64,000 nucleotides of DNA from an uncultured Roseburia sp. (GTDB lineage Bacteria; Bacillota; Clostridia; Lachnospirales; Lachnospiraceae): positions 124,001-188,000 of the forward strand of contig CANSSP010000002.1 of the NCBI GenBank assembly GCA_947649645.1, in the 5' to 3' direction. The translations under genes were made by a program, and so were the position numbers. How positions within the stretch are numbered: position 1 is the stretch's first letter; each line of letters opens with the position of its first letter. Shown here piece by piece: positions 49,987 to 58,095 of the stretch. A model generated the notes under the pieces. That model had not been told where the DNA came from, did not search any database, and saw only the letters and a list, made by a program, of their open reading frames with translations.

Positions 49987-51252
49987 TTATGCCTCCTCAA
50001 TTTCCCAGGTTATCATCTCAAGCAGATTTTCCAGCTGCGCCAGTTCCTCCGGCGTACATTCAGAAACAATACACAGACGTACCTCCCCGTCAAGACCGCT
50101 CACAGAAAGCTGCAAGGCAGGTTTCTTCTTCCTTGGGCCTGCAAAAATCAGCGCGTCCGGAGCATTTTTTTCCAATACCAGCTGTTCTCCCTTTATGTTT
50201 CCGAGGTTTGTCATGCCAATGGACATATTGCCATATACTTTTTCACCGGCACGGACAACCAGCGGAAAAGGAATTACCTTGTACATTTTCTGTATGGCAA
50301 GAATAAAATCCAGCCCTGCCTTTTTGTCTTTCTTCAAGGCAGTATTCTGCCGCGTTACCTCAGACAAAGTGTATTCGAAATCAGAACCAATGCCACTGGC
50401 AAGATTGATGCTGATGGGACCCGAAAGGTTTGCTATCCCCGCAGAATCGCTTTCCGGAATGTATTTCCGCAGATCCATCATGGACGCCATCCCGACAGGG
50501 GTATCAACGGTTAAATTCATCTGCTTCACATATGCCCTGAAATACGCTGCGAGAATAACATCGTTTACAGTGGCATCTTTCACCAGCTTTCGCCGTCTGG
50601 AAATACTTTCCTTCGGGACAATGCACTCTGCGATGCCAGGAACTCCCTCTTCTTCCGTGAGGTAACAGTATGCGCTTTTGATTTCAGATATTTTTTTCAG
50701 TATCAGTTTATCCACATCAAAAGAAAGCATTTCCGGGTCTCCGGAGTAACACTGCTTTACCGAACGGTTCCCCGATTTCAGAGCAACCTCTTCCCCTGTC
50801 CCTCCCTCAGAGAGCGCATTATAGATTTCTATCAGCTTTTTCAGCAAATAAACGGCGTCCCGCCCATCGGCACACATATGACCGACAAGGAACGCAAAGG
50901 CGCTTTCCGACTGGTTAGAAAACAGACAGCAGCGCACCTGGACTGCACGGGAATAATCGACGGAAAGCAGCGCCGCCTGCTTTGCCGCTTCCAGCACATC
51001 TCCCTCGGCCTCGCTCACGTCCATAAATCCACTTGTCTCATAGTTCTCATTTACATCCCACCTGGTTCCCCATATTCCGACATAGAAAGAACTATGTAAA
51101 ATATCAAGACGTTGAACCATTACTTCCATAGCCTTCTCTAATCGCTGCGCATCGATCCTGCAAGGATATTTTAAAACAAACCGAATGGTATTGTCGTTAA
51201 ACTGATGTGCAATATACTGTGACTTGTCTCCGACTTCTGTCTGAACTTTCAT
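49987..51252 (-). CDS. Condensation-domain / CoA-dependent acyltransferase superfamily protein
   Basis: A 421-residue protein. HMCADGRD (about 131-138) matches the HxxxDG catalytic motif of condensation-domain and BAHD acyltransferases, and DLRKYIPE near 260 plus GMTNLGNIKG near 350 are typical of the stand-alone branch that acylates alcohols or lipids. There is no carrier protein or adenylation gene nearby, so it is not an assembly-line module. AGGAGATAAGCG precedes the start. It is divergent from a TetR regulator, its probable controller. Confidence 0.8.
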   Translation of the reverse strand: MKVQTEVGDKSQYIAHQFNDNTIRFVLKYPCRIDAQRLEKAMEVMVQRLDILHSSFYVGIWGTRWDVNENYETSGFMDVSEAEGDVLEAAKQAALLSVDYSRAVQVRCCLFSNQSESAFAFLVGHMCADGRDAVYLLKKLIEIYNALSEGGTGEEVALKSGNRSVKQCYSGDPEMLSFDVDKLILKKISEIKSAYCYLTEEEGVPGIAECIVPKESISRRRKLVKDATVNDVILAAYFRAYVKQMNLTVDTPVGMASMMDLRKYIPESDSAGIANLSGPISINLASGIGSDFEYTLSEVTRQNTALKKDKKAGLDFILAIQKMYKVIPFPLVVRAGEKVYGNMSIGMTNLGNIKGEQLVLEKNAPDALIFAGPRKKKPALQLSVSGLDGEVRLCIVSECTPEELAQLENLLEMITWEIEEA

Positions 51253-51419
51253 CGCTTATCTCCTATAATATTTGCGGTATCTTTTATGCTTTTCTTTTTA
51301 TTTCGTATATGGTATCATGAATGAAATCAGAAAAAAACGGACAGAAACAAACCACTGTGTAATTTTGGGCCAAAACCGGACATTTCATGAAAAGTGGGTA
51401 AAGAAAAAGGAAGAATACT

Positions 51420-52004
51420 ATGCCTTATAAAAATGTTTCCGATCAGCGCAAGGAGATGATCGCTTCAAAGTTTAAAGAGATGCTTCAGACAAAGCCTCTT
51501 TCGAAAATTTCTGTCAGTGAGCTGACCCGCCAGTGCGGAATCAATCGAAAAACATTTTACTACCATTTCGAAGACATTTTCGCGCTGCTCGACTGGACCA
51601 TGGAGCAGGAGACAATCCAGATTATGCACCATTATGATTTACTTACGGATCACAACAGGATTGTCGGCCATATTCTTGATTATATCCATAATAACCACGC
51701 AAGCCTGAATAACGTCTATAATTCCACCGGCAGAAATCAGCTCCATTCCTTTATTTTCGCAAGCCTCCAGAAATTAATAAAATCGTTCATTGAGGAAATA
51801 ATCGATGAGGAAGGATATCAGATAACAACGGAGTACAAAACCTTTCTGACAAATTTTTATACGGGTGGAATCGTGGAAGGTATCATGAACGAGATTTCAA
51901 AATCCATACAATGCGAGAAAGAATTGCTGTCAGCGTACATTTTTATAACATTCCGCGGAGGAATGTACCAGTCATTGCAGGATGCGCATAAAAACAAGTT
52001 ATAA
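51420..52004 (+). CDS. TetR/AcrR family transcriptional regulator
   Basis: A 194-residue protein with an N-terminal helix-turn-helix (KISVSELTRQCGINRKTFYYHFEDI) and a C-terminal ligand domain of the DhaS/TetR_C_8 style (YTGGIVEGIMNEISKS). AAAGGAAGAATACT precedes the ATG. The 167-base divergent gap contains AATGAAAT and ATTTCATGAAA elements that could be part of an operator. The likely target is the acyltransferase gene. Confidence 0.88.
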   Translation: MPYKNVSDQRKEMIASKFKEMLQTKPLSKISVSELTRQCGINRKTFYYHFEDIFALLDWTMEQETIQIMHHYDLLTDHNRIVGHILDYIHNNHASLNNVYNSTGRNQLHSFIFASLQKLIKSFIEEIIDEEGYQITTEYKTFLTNFYTGGIVEGIMNEISKSIQCEKELLSAYIFITFRGGMYQSLQDAHKNKL

Positions 52005-52100
52005 GATTGCCGATGGATCAGGCGCTGACGGAACGGCGGACGAAAACGGTTGTCCGATTGCATTTCTTCTCTCTCCCGCACTTTCCTGTATGCAAAATAA

Positions 52101-52146
52101 CAGGCAGACAGGGCGATTTCACTTATCTCCTCTGTCTGCCGTTTTC
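52101..52146. terminator. Terminator between TetR and anti-sigma genes
   Basis: GGCAGACAG (52103-52111) and CTGTCTGCC (52132-52140) form a perfect nine-base stem between convergent genes, with T-rich sequence on the plus side (GTTTTCAG). Confidence 0.75.
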
Positions 52147-52155
52147 AGATTATTT

Positions 52156-52914
52156 TTAATGATGAGAACCATTCTCACAGTGATGCTTTCCTTCCGCGCA
52201 GCCGTCGGCGCTCTCCGCAGTCCCGTCACACCTATGAGATTCAATGTAGTCATCGTCATACTGTGACAGTCTCAGATGAAGCTGATGCATTGTCATATGC
52301 TGGCATTCCTCCGCCGTAATACTCTTATCGTACTTCGACAGCCTCTGATAGACTTCATACTTTCCAAGCGACATCCCACATTCATGTGCCGACGTGACAT
52401 TCGCCAGATCCGCCCGTCTGCACATTCCCTGATAGTGTGTCGAAACCACACTGCTTTTAAGCGCATTCAGAATCTCCTCTTCTTTCGGAGACGCCACCGT
52501 AAGGATCAGGTCTGCGTCCACAGTCAGATACTCCTGCATGCCGTCGCTCTCTACCAACAGCTCCACAGCCTCAATATAGTCACGCCCCATCAGCCGCAAA
52601 TCCTTTAGCACAGATTCTCCCGCTTCATTTCTGCTCTCCACTCCGGTCACGCGGTTCAGACGATTCAGGGTCAGTTCGATGGAAGGATTGACATCCAGAC
52701 TGACATAGGAAACAGGCTTCTCCCACAAATACCATCCTCCGATTCCAATACAGAGGACGAGAACTGAACATATGGCAGCCAGGGGGCGAAAAAACATTCC
52801 GGTTCTCTGACCGGACTGCCGCATCACCTTTTCTGAGAGGATAAGAACCGCAGTATCCTTCATCTGTTCAGTCGCACGAATCGGCTCAAATGCCTGCTGA
52901 ATTTTATTGCTCAA
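52156..52914 (-). CDS. RsgI-like anti-sigma factor with His-rich C-terminus
   Basis: A 252-residue protein: a cytoplasmic N-terminus of about 42 residues, a membrane helix (PLAAICSVLVLCIGIGGWYL) and an outer domain beginning YVSLDVNPSIELTLNRLNRV, the RsgI-type signature. The C-terminal 60 residues are rich in His and Cys (HMTMHQLHLRL, then CDGTAESADGC and HHCENGSHH), a plausible metal-binding tail. It starts at TTG 52914, overlapping the sigma stop as TTGA, so it is translationally coupled to the sigma factor it should restrain. Confidence 0.8.
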   Translation of the reverse strand: MSNKIQQAFEPIRATEQMKDTAVLILSEKVMRQSGQRTGMFFRPLAAICSVLVLCIGIGGWYLWEKPVSYVSLDVNPSIELTLNRLNRVTGVESRNEAGESVLKDLRLMGRDYIEAVELLVESDGMQEYLTVDADLILTVASPKEEEILNALKSSVVSTHYQGMCRRADLANVTSAHECGMSLGKYEVYQRLSKYDKSITAEECQHMTMHQLHLRLSQYDDDYIESHRCDGTAESADGCAEGKHHCENGSHH

Positions 52915-53390
52915 ATCCCCTCACCTCCCAACTCTTTTTTTAACAATTCTCTTCCCCTCGACAGGAGCGAATAGATCGTATTTTCCTTTTTATTCAATAT
53001 GGTCCCGATCTCTTTTGCCGTGTATCCCTCATAATAATGAAGATATATGACATCCTTGTATTTCGCCGGCAGGGAAAGCACGACCTGCAGGACCTCCATC
53101 TGTTCCGGCATCACGCTCGCCGCGTCCTCAGAGAGTGCGTCAAGCGGAACCGTACTGCGCCGGAAGATATTCCTCATAAAATCCTTGCAGGCATTGACCG
53201 TGACACGGATAAACCATGCTTTCTCATGCTCCGCACTCTCAAAGACACCAGAATAGAGGATGTATTTTAGGAATACCTCCTGAAACACATCCTCCGTGTC
53301 AGCATGATTTTTCAGATGCAGAAGGCAAATCCTGCGAATCATGTCAGCATATAATTCTATTGCGCGGTTTACCTCCTGTTCGCTGTGCAT
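52911..53390 (-). CDS. ECF-type RNA polymerase sigma factor
   Basis: A 159-residue sigma factor with region 2 (TEDVFQEVFLKYI, ESAEHEKAWFIRVTVNACKDFMR) and region 4 (YEGYTAKEIGTILNKKENTIYSLLSRGRELL). It has no extra C-terminal domain. It is immediately upstream of and overlapping its anti-sigma gene, and 21 bases downstream of the secreted repeat protein. The regulon is probably this operon plus others. Confidence 0.92.
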   Translation of the reverse strand: MHSEQEVNRAIELYADMIRRICLLHLKNHADTEDVFQEVFLKYILYSGVFESAEHEKAWFIRVTVNACKDFMRNIFRRSTVPLDALSEDAASVMPEQMEVLQVVLSLPAKYKDVIYLHYYEGYTAKEIGTILNKKENTIYSLLSRGRELLKKELGGEGI

Positions 53391-53411
53391 AGGATATCCC
53401 CGTTCTCTTCC

Positions 53412-53930
53412 TTAGTGATGACGTCCTCCGTGATGTCTGCCGCCATGATGGCCGCCGCTCCATCCCTGACCGCTGTAAGTGCCGCCGACACAGTGATCAC
53501 AGATCCCGTCTCCATTTGCATCTACCCAGTAACCGCATGCATTGTGGCTGCTTCCGCCGACGCAGTGATCGCAGATCCCGTCTCCGTTTGCATCCACCCA
53601 GTAACTGCATGTGTAATTTGTAGCCGTCGTTGTGGTTTCTGTCCTGACAACGGTCGGTGTCTCCTGTGTCGCCTGCTTCTCGGGCTGCACCTCAGCCACC
53701 TGCTCAATCTCTGCCCTGGGCGCCTGCTCCACCGCCATCGTTTTCAACTCTGCCGCAATGTTTACCGCCGGGCCGAGCGCAGCAGCGCTTTCCTGTGAAA
53801 GGACAATATCCGTATCCGGGATCTCATCCCCCTTCTGGACATTGCCCGGATGTATGCCTGCGGCAATCACCGGTACCGAAATACCAACCGCCACAAGAAT
53901 AGCCGCCCCTAAAACCAATACTTTTTTCAT
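53412..53930 (-). CDS. Secreted Asp/Cys-repeat, His-rich protein
   Basis: A 172-residue protein with a signal peptide (MKKVLVLGAAILVAVGISVPVIAA), a central acidic/Ala/Thr part, two 24-residue tandem repeats of the form C-YWVDANGDGICDHCVGG, and a Gly/His-only tail (GGHHGGRHHGGRHH). The repeats combine a calcium-loop-like DANGDG with Cys pairs; the tail is a typical Ni/Zn/Cu ligand. So it should bind metal outside the cell. ATG 53930 follows AAGGAGACTGATC. It is the first gene of the sigma/anti-sigma unit. Confidence 0.8.
   Translation of the reverse strand: MKKVLVLGAAILVAVGISVPVIAAGIHPGNVQKGDEIPDTDIVLSQESAAALGPAVNIAAELKTMAVEQAPRAEIEQVAEVQPEKQATQETPTVVRTETTTTATNYTCSYWVDANGDGICDHCVGGSSHNACGYWVDANGDGICDHCVGGTYSGQGWSGGHHGGRHHGGRHH
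53482..53625. repeat. 72-base tandem repeat (two copies)
   Basis: The unit starting CCGCCGACACAGTGATC at 53482 recurs at 53554 with a few changes, a 72-base period that encodes the 24-residue repeat. Similar short repeats may expand or shrink between strains. Confidence 0.85.
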
Positions 53931-54044
53931 GATCAGTCTCCTTCCTGCTTTATTTACTGTCTCATTTATAATACGATACAAACGCACCTTTCCTTGCATA
54001 CATGAAAAAAAAGTTATTTTATTTGCCGGAACAGCCACTTGCCC

Positions 54045-54072
54045 TTGTACCGATTTTGTGCTACAGTATAAA
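54045..54072 (+). promoter_or_regulatory. Promoter of ahcY
   Basis: TTGTAC (54045-54050), a 16-base spacer and TATAAA (54067-54072). It gives a leader of about 75 bases to the ahcY start. No SAH riboswitch motif was seen in it. Confidence 0.6.
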
Positions 54073-54155
54073 AATCAGAGTGATGACAGGACAGACGACC
54101 ATCACTATAATAAAAATTCGGCTGAATTCATTTCCATATAACAGGAGGACACAAT

Positions 54156-55409
54156 ATGAACAGTGAAATCAGAGACATTCATTTAGCCGAATCCGGCGAA
54201 CGCAAGATCGAATGGGTAAAGCGCAACTGTGATCTGCTCCGCACCCTGGAAGCAGAATTTTCAGAGAAAAAACCTTTTGCCGGAAAAAAAATTGCGCTCT
54301 CTGTACACCTGGAAGCCAAAACCGCGTATCTGTGCAAGGTTTTAAAGGCGGGCGGCGCCGAAATGTATGTGACAGGCTCCAATCCGCTCTCCACACAGGA
54401 TGATGTGGCCGCCGCTCTTGCAGCGGATGGAATGGAAGTTCACGCCTGGTATGACAGCACACCGGAAGAATATGAGACACACATCCGCCATACACTCGAA
54501 GCCGGTCCCAACATTATTATCGACGACGGCGGCGACCTTGTCAATATGGTACACAGCCACATGCCGGAGCTGATTCCTGGTATTATCGGCGGCTGTGAAG
54601 AAACCACAACCGGAATTATCCGCCTGGAGGCAATGAACCATGCGGGCGAGTTAAAATTCCCGATGGTCCGTGTCAACAACGCCGACTGTAAACATCTGTT
54701 TGACAATCGCTACGGCACCGGTCAGTCTGTATGGGACGGCATCAACCGGACAACCAATCTGATCGTTGCAGGAAAAATCGTCGTGGTTGCAGGCTATGGC
54801 TGGTGCGGAAAAGGAACAGCCATGAGAGCCAAAGGCTTAGGCGCCCGTGTCATTGTGACAGAAATCGACCCGATCAAGGCCATCGAAGCCGTAATGGACG
54901 GATTTGACGTAATGCCGATGAACGAAGCTGCCAGAGTCGGCGATTTCTTTGTGACGGTAACCGGCTGTGACAAAGTCATCGACGCAGAAGACTTTGCAGT
55001 GATGAAGGACGGCGCAATCCTCTGCAACGCGGGTCATTTTGACTGCGAGATCGATATGGCAGGGCTTCGCAAAATTGCCGTCGAGACAAGAGAACAGCGG
55101 AAGAACATCATGGGCTATAAGCTTCCAACCGGTCAGTGGATTTTTGTGCTGGCGGAAGGCCGCCTGGTCAATCTGGCCGCGGGCGACGGACATCCTGCCG
55201 AAATTATGGACATGAGTTTTGCCATCCAGGCCCTTTCTGCAAAATATCTGGTCGAGCACGGAACAGAGCTGACAGAAAAACTGATCGATGTACCCAGAGA
55301 GGTTGATCTCGATGTGGCAAAGCGCAAGCTTGCCTTCCTCGGAAAAGAAATCGATGTTCTGACGGCAGAACAGGAAAAATATCTCCACAGCTACAATGTA
55401 AACGAATAA
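54156..55409 (+). CDS. ahcY: S-adenosylhomocysteinase
   Basis: A 417-residue NAD-dependent enzyme, the short bacterial type. It splits S-adenosylhomocysteine into adenosine and homocysteine. Motifs are LSVHLEAKTAYL, SNPLSTQDDVAA, the NAD loop VVAGYGWCGKG, TGCDKVI and CNAGHFDCEID. ACAGGAGGACACAAT precedes the start. It is monocistronic, with its own promoter and terminator. Confidence 0.96.
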   Translation: MNSEIRDIHLAESGERKIEWVKRNCDLLRTLEAEFSEKKPFAGKKIALSVHLEAKTAYLCKVLKAGGAEMYVTGSNPLSTQDDVAAALAADGMEVHAWYDSTPEEYETHIRHTLEAGPNIIIDDGGDLVNMVHSHMPELIPGIIGGCEETTTGIIRLEAMNHAGELKFPMVRVNNADCKHLFDNRYGTGQSVWDGINRTTNLIVAGKIVVVAGYGWCGKGTAMRAKGLGARVIVTEIDPIKAIEAVMDGFDVMPMNEAARVGDFFVTVTGCDKVIDAEDFAVMKDGAILCNAGHFDCEIDMAGLRKIAVETREQRKNIMGYKLPTGQWIFVLAEGRLVNLAAGDGHPAEIMDMSFAIQALSAKYLVEHGTELTEKLIDVPREVDLDVAKRKLAFLGKEIDVLTAEQEKYLHSYNVNE

Positions 55410-55414
55410 GTATT

Positions 55415-55449
55415 CCAAAAAAGCAGGCGAATAACCGCCTGCTTTTTTT
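55415..55449 (+). terminator. Terminator of ahcY
   Basis: AAAAAGCAGGCG and CGCCTGCTTTTTT around a six-base loop; A and T tracts on both sides, so it may also serve the convergent spmB. Confidence 0.93.
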
Positions 55450-55465
55450 ATGTATGAAAATCACC

Positions 55466-55990
55466 CTACATCCGCCCGGCCAGCAATATGCTGGCCACCG
55501 TTCCGGCCAGCGTAGCCAGAAGCGCTCCCGCCAGCGTATAGCGGCTCTTTTTTATCTTTGCCGTCATAAAATAAACGGACATCGTATAAAAAATCGTTTC
55601 CGTACTGCTCATCATAATGGAAGCCGCCCGGCCAAGATAAGAATCGGCACCGTATTCCTTAAAAATATCCAGAAGGAGTCCGGTCGCAGCAGATGAAGAA
55701 AACATCTTGACAACCGTGACCGGCAGAAGCTCAGACGGAAACCCTATTCTTTCCGTAAAGACGCCACACACCAGGGCAATCGCCTCCAGGAATCCGGACG
55801 CCCTGAGAATCCCCACTGCCACCATCAGCCCGATCAGCGTCGGCATAATTCCAATCACCGTCTCAAATCCGTCTTTCGCTCCTTCAATAAACTCTTCATA
55901 AATATGATGCCTTCCCATCAGTCCATAACCGACAATACTAAAAATCAGAAGCGGTATCATCACATCCGATAAAAACAGCATGATATCCAT
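55466..55990 (-). CDS. spmB: Spore maturation protein B
   Basis: A 174-residue membrane protein with five or six helices (LLIFSIVGYGLMG, GIMPTLIGLMVAVGILRASG, MMSSTETIFYTMSVYF). SpmB helps spore core dehydration in Bacillus together with SpmA. No spmA is found beside it; the 180-base gap upstream is too short. ATG 55990 has GGAG eight bases upstream. Confidence 0.92.
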   Translation of the reverse strand: MDIMLFLSDVMIPLLIFSIVGYGLMGRHHIYEEFIEGAKDGFETVIGIMPTLIGLMVAVGILRASGFLEAIALVCGVFTERIGFPSELLPVTVVKMFSSSAATGLLLDIFKEYGADSYLGRAASIMMSSTETIFYTMSVYFMTAKIKKSRYTLAGALLATLAGTVASILLAGRM

Positions 55991-56136
55991 ACGCCCTGCT
56001 CCAATTGACTGCTTAGCATATTATATGAACCAATATGACACTTTTATCACAAATCGGCCGGGGAAGATTTTTCCCTGTCCCGCCGGTCAGCCGGCAGCTA
56101 TGGTGATATGATCCTCTGGACGCCCGTGTAATAAAT

Positions 56137-56173
56137 AAACAGCGCGGGTCAGAATGTCCCGCGCTGTTTTTTA
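56137..56173 (-). terminator. Terminator of the REC-GGDEF-EAL gene
   Basis: AAACAGCGCGGG and CCCGCGCTGTTT form a 12-base stem with T/A flanks, touching the stop codon of the gene. The 55991-56136 gap also contains a GC-rich inverted region (CCGGCCGGG-type) but no gene. Confidence 0.85.
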
Positions 56174-57841
56174 TTCTTCCGCCGCTCTGCCGATGAGCTT
56201 TTTGTACTGTGTAATCGTCATCGGTTCCGCAAAATAATACCCCTGAATATAATTGCATCCCAGGCTGCTTAAAAAATCTACCTGCTGTCGCTCCTCAACG
56301 CCTTCCGCGATCACTGGCATTTTCAGTGCCTGCGCCATCCTCACAACGGCCTCCAGAATCTTCGTCCCCCTGCTGTCGGCCGTCTGGCCTTTCGAGAGAA
56401 ACTTCATGTCAATCTTGAGTACGTCCAGATTAATATCTTTTAAAATATTAAGAGATGAATACCCGCTTCCGAAATCATCCATCATAATCGTAAAACCGAC
56501 TCTGTGCAGATAGTCTACCGCCTCCTGAATCATCTCTGTGTTATCGGAAAACGCACTTTCTGTCAGCTCCAGATTGAGATATCTGGGCGGAATTTTGTAT
56601 TTCTCAACCAGATTGATCAGCGACTCAAGAAACTTAGGGTTGTACAGGTTGACCCGTGACACATTCACCGAAATCGGCGCCGGAGATTCCCCGTCGTCAA
56701 GTTCCCTGCGTATAAAACGGCATACTCTCTCCCAGACATAATAGTCTGACTTAATGATAAACCCGTTCTTCTCAAAAATCGGAATAAACTCCCCGGGCGG
56801 AACGAGCGTCCCATCCGGCCGCTGCCAGCGCACAAGAGCCTCCGCCCCATAAGGCGTAAGATTTTCCAGCTCATATTTCGGCTGAAAATAGACGACAAAC
56901 TGCTCCTCAAGCAAAGCCGTATCCATCTCATTGATAATCCGCTGCTCCCTCTGCAGCCAGGCATCCATTTCATTCGTATAAAAAGCATTGTGCACGATAT
57001 ACTGGCCCTTGCACCGCTCTGCCGCCATCGATGCCCGGTCAAATATCATGGACACTTCCATCTCTTTGTCATTGATCAGATAAATCCCCGCCGATATCTC
57101 AAGATAATAGTGAACCGCTTGGCTCTTTACCTTATTTTTGATCGTCTCGACCATCTTTAACAGTTCTTCTTTTTTATTATAACTCAGGCAGATACCAAAG
57201 ACGTCCCCGCCAATTCTCCCGTATGTACACTTTTCGCCGGAAGACTCCATAATCTCTTTCACCGCATCTGCCAGATAGCAGATCAGGCGGTCGCCTTCCA
57301 CCGAACCGTAAAAGGAATTGATCATGGTAAACCGGTCAATATCCAGATAGACAAAGGCATAATCTTCATTACCGGCGGCATCCAGCATCTCTCTGGTAAT
57401 CTGGAAAAACTTTAAGTGATTATAAATGCCTGTCAGATTGTCGTATTCAAGCACGCGGACTTTGCTCTTGTCAATTGCATTCAGCACGCGGAAACGGATG
57501 ATTTCGGGATGAAACGTCTTTGGAATAAAATCCCAGGCCCCAAGCTCCAGGCAGCGGCACTCATTTGCCATATCGTCGCTTGTCGTTGCGACAATAACAG
57601 GAATATTTTTATAGCTGTCCACCTTTCCAAATTCCTCCAGAAACGTAAACCCGTCCATAACCGGCATCATCAGATCTGTAATGATCAGCGCGATTGACTC
57701 TTTGCGTTCGGCCAGTTTCTGCAGCGCAATCTCACCGTTCTCCGCCTCCACAATATCAAACTTGTCTTTCAGGATGTCCGTGAACGTGATACGATTCATT
57801 TTAATGTCATCCACGACCAGGATCTCATTTTTGCCCCTCAT
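56171..57841 (-). CDS. Receiver-GGDEF-EAL signalling protein, probable c-di-GMP phosphodiesterase
   Basis: A 556-residue protein. The receiver domain is about 1-125 (VVDD, LIITDLMMPVMDG), the GGDEF domain about 130-295 and the EAL domain about 305-550. The cyclase signature reads RIGGDVF, not GGDEF, so cyclase activity is doubtful. The EAL part keeps EALVRW, NLELTES, DDFGSGYSS and EGVE, so it should hydrolyse c-di-GMP. ATG 57841 follows GGAGGAG. No partner kinase is beside it. Confidence 0.9.
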   Translation of the reverse strand: MRGKNEILVVDDIKMNRITFTDILKDKFDIVEAENGEIALQKLAERKESIALIITDLMMPVMDGFTFLEEFGKVDSYKNIPVIVATTSDDMANECRCLELGAWDFIPKTFHPEIIRFRVLNAIDKSKVRVLEYDNLTGIYNHLKFFQITREMLDAAGNEDYAFVYLDIDRFTMINSFYGSVEGDRLICYLADAVKEIMESSGEKCTYGRIGGDVFGICLSYNKKEELLKMVETIKNKVKSQAVHYYLEISAGIYLINDKEMEVSMIFDRASMAAERCKGQYIVHNAFYTNEMDAWLQREQRIINEMDTALLEEQFVVYFQPKYELENLTPYGAEALVRWQRPDGTLVPPGEFIPIFEKNGFIIKSDYYVWERVCRFIRRELDDGESPAPISVNVSRVNLYNPKFLESLINLVEKYKIPPRYLNLELTESAFSDNTEMIQEAVDYLHRVGFTIMMDDFGSGYSSLNILKDINLDVLKIDMKFLSKGQTADSRGTKILEAVVRMAQALKMPVIAEGVEERQQVDFLSSLGCNYIQGYYFAEPMTITQYKKLIGRAAEE

Positions 57842-58095
57842 ACTCGAATCACTCCTCCATAAATGCGTTTTACGCTCTATTATGTTCATTATAAGTAATT
57901 TTTCCGCATTCAGCAACGGTTTTTTACTTTTTTCTCTTCCGGGCTGTTCTTTCTATCCCGATACTTACATCTTTCATCCCGTCCTGCAATCAACACTGTT
58001 ATTGTACCATAAAGCATTAAAAACAAACAAGAGCAGATGACAGACAAATTTACAAACGCCTGTCATCTGCTCTCTGCAATCCATGTGTTCCGGTT
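57842..58095. other. Intergenic region with terminator of the sugar operon
   Basis: Contains a perfect hairpin, GAGCAGATGACAG (58031-58043) and CTGTCATCTGCTC (58060-58072), followed on the minus strand by TTGTTTGTTTTTAA, which ends the leftward sugar operon. The rest is the promoter region of the REC-GGDEF-EAL gene, with no ORF. Confidence 0.8.

Noticed and set aside
54073-54155. SAH riboswitch before ahcY
   Set aside because: The short leader lacks the conserved GC-rich pseudoknot sequence; only a promoter and ribosome site are supported.
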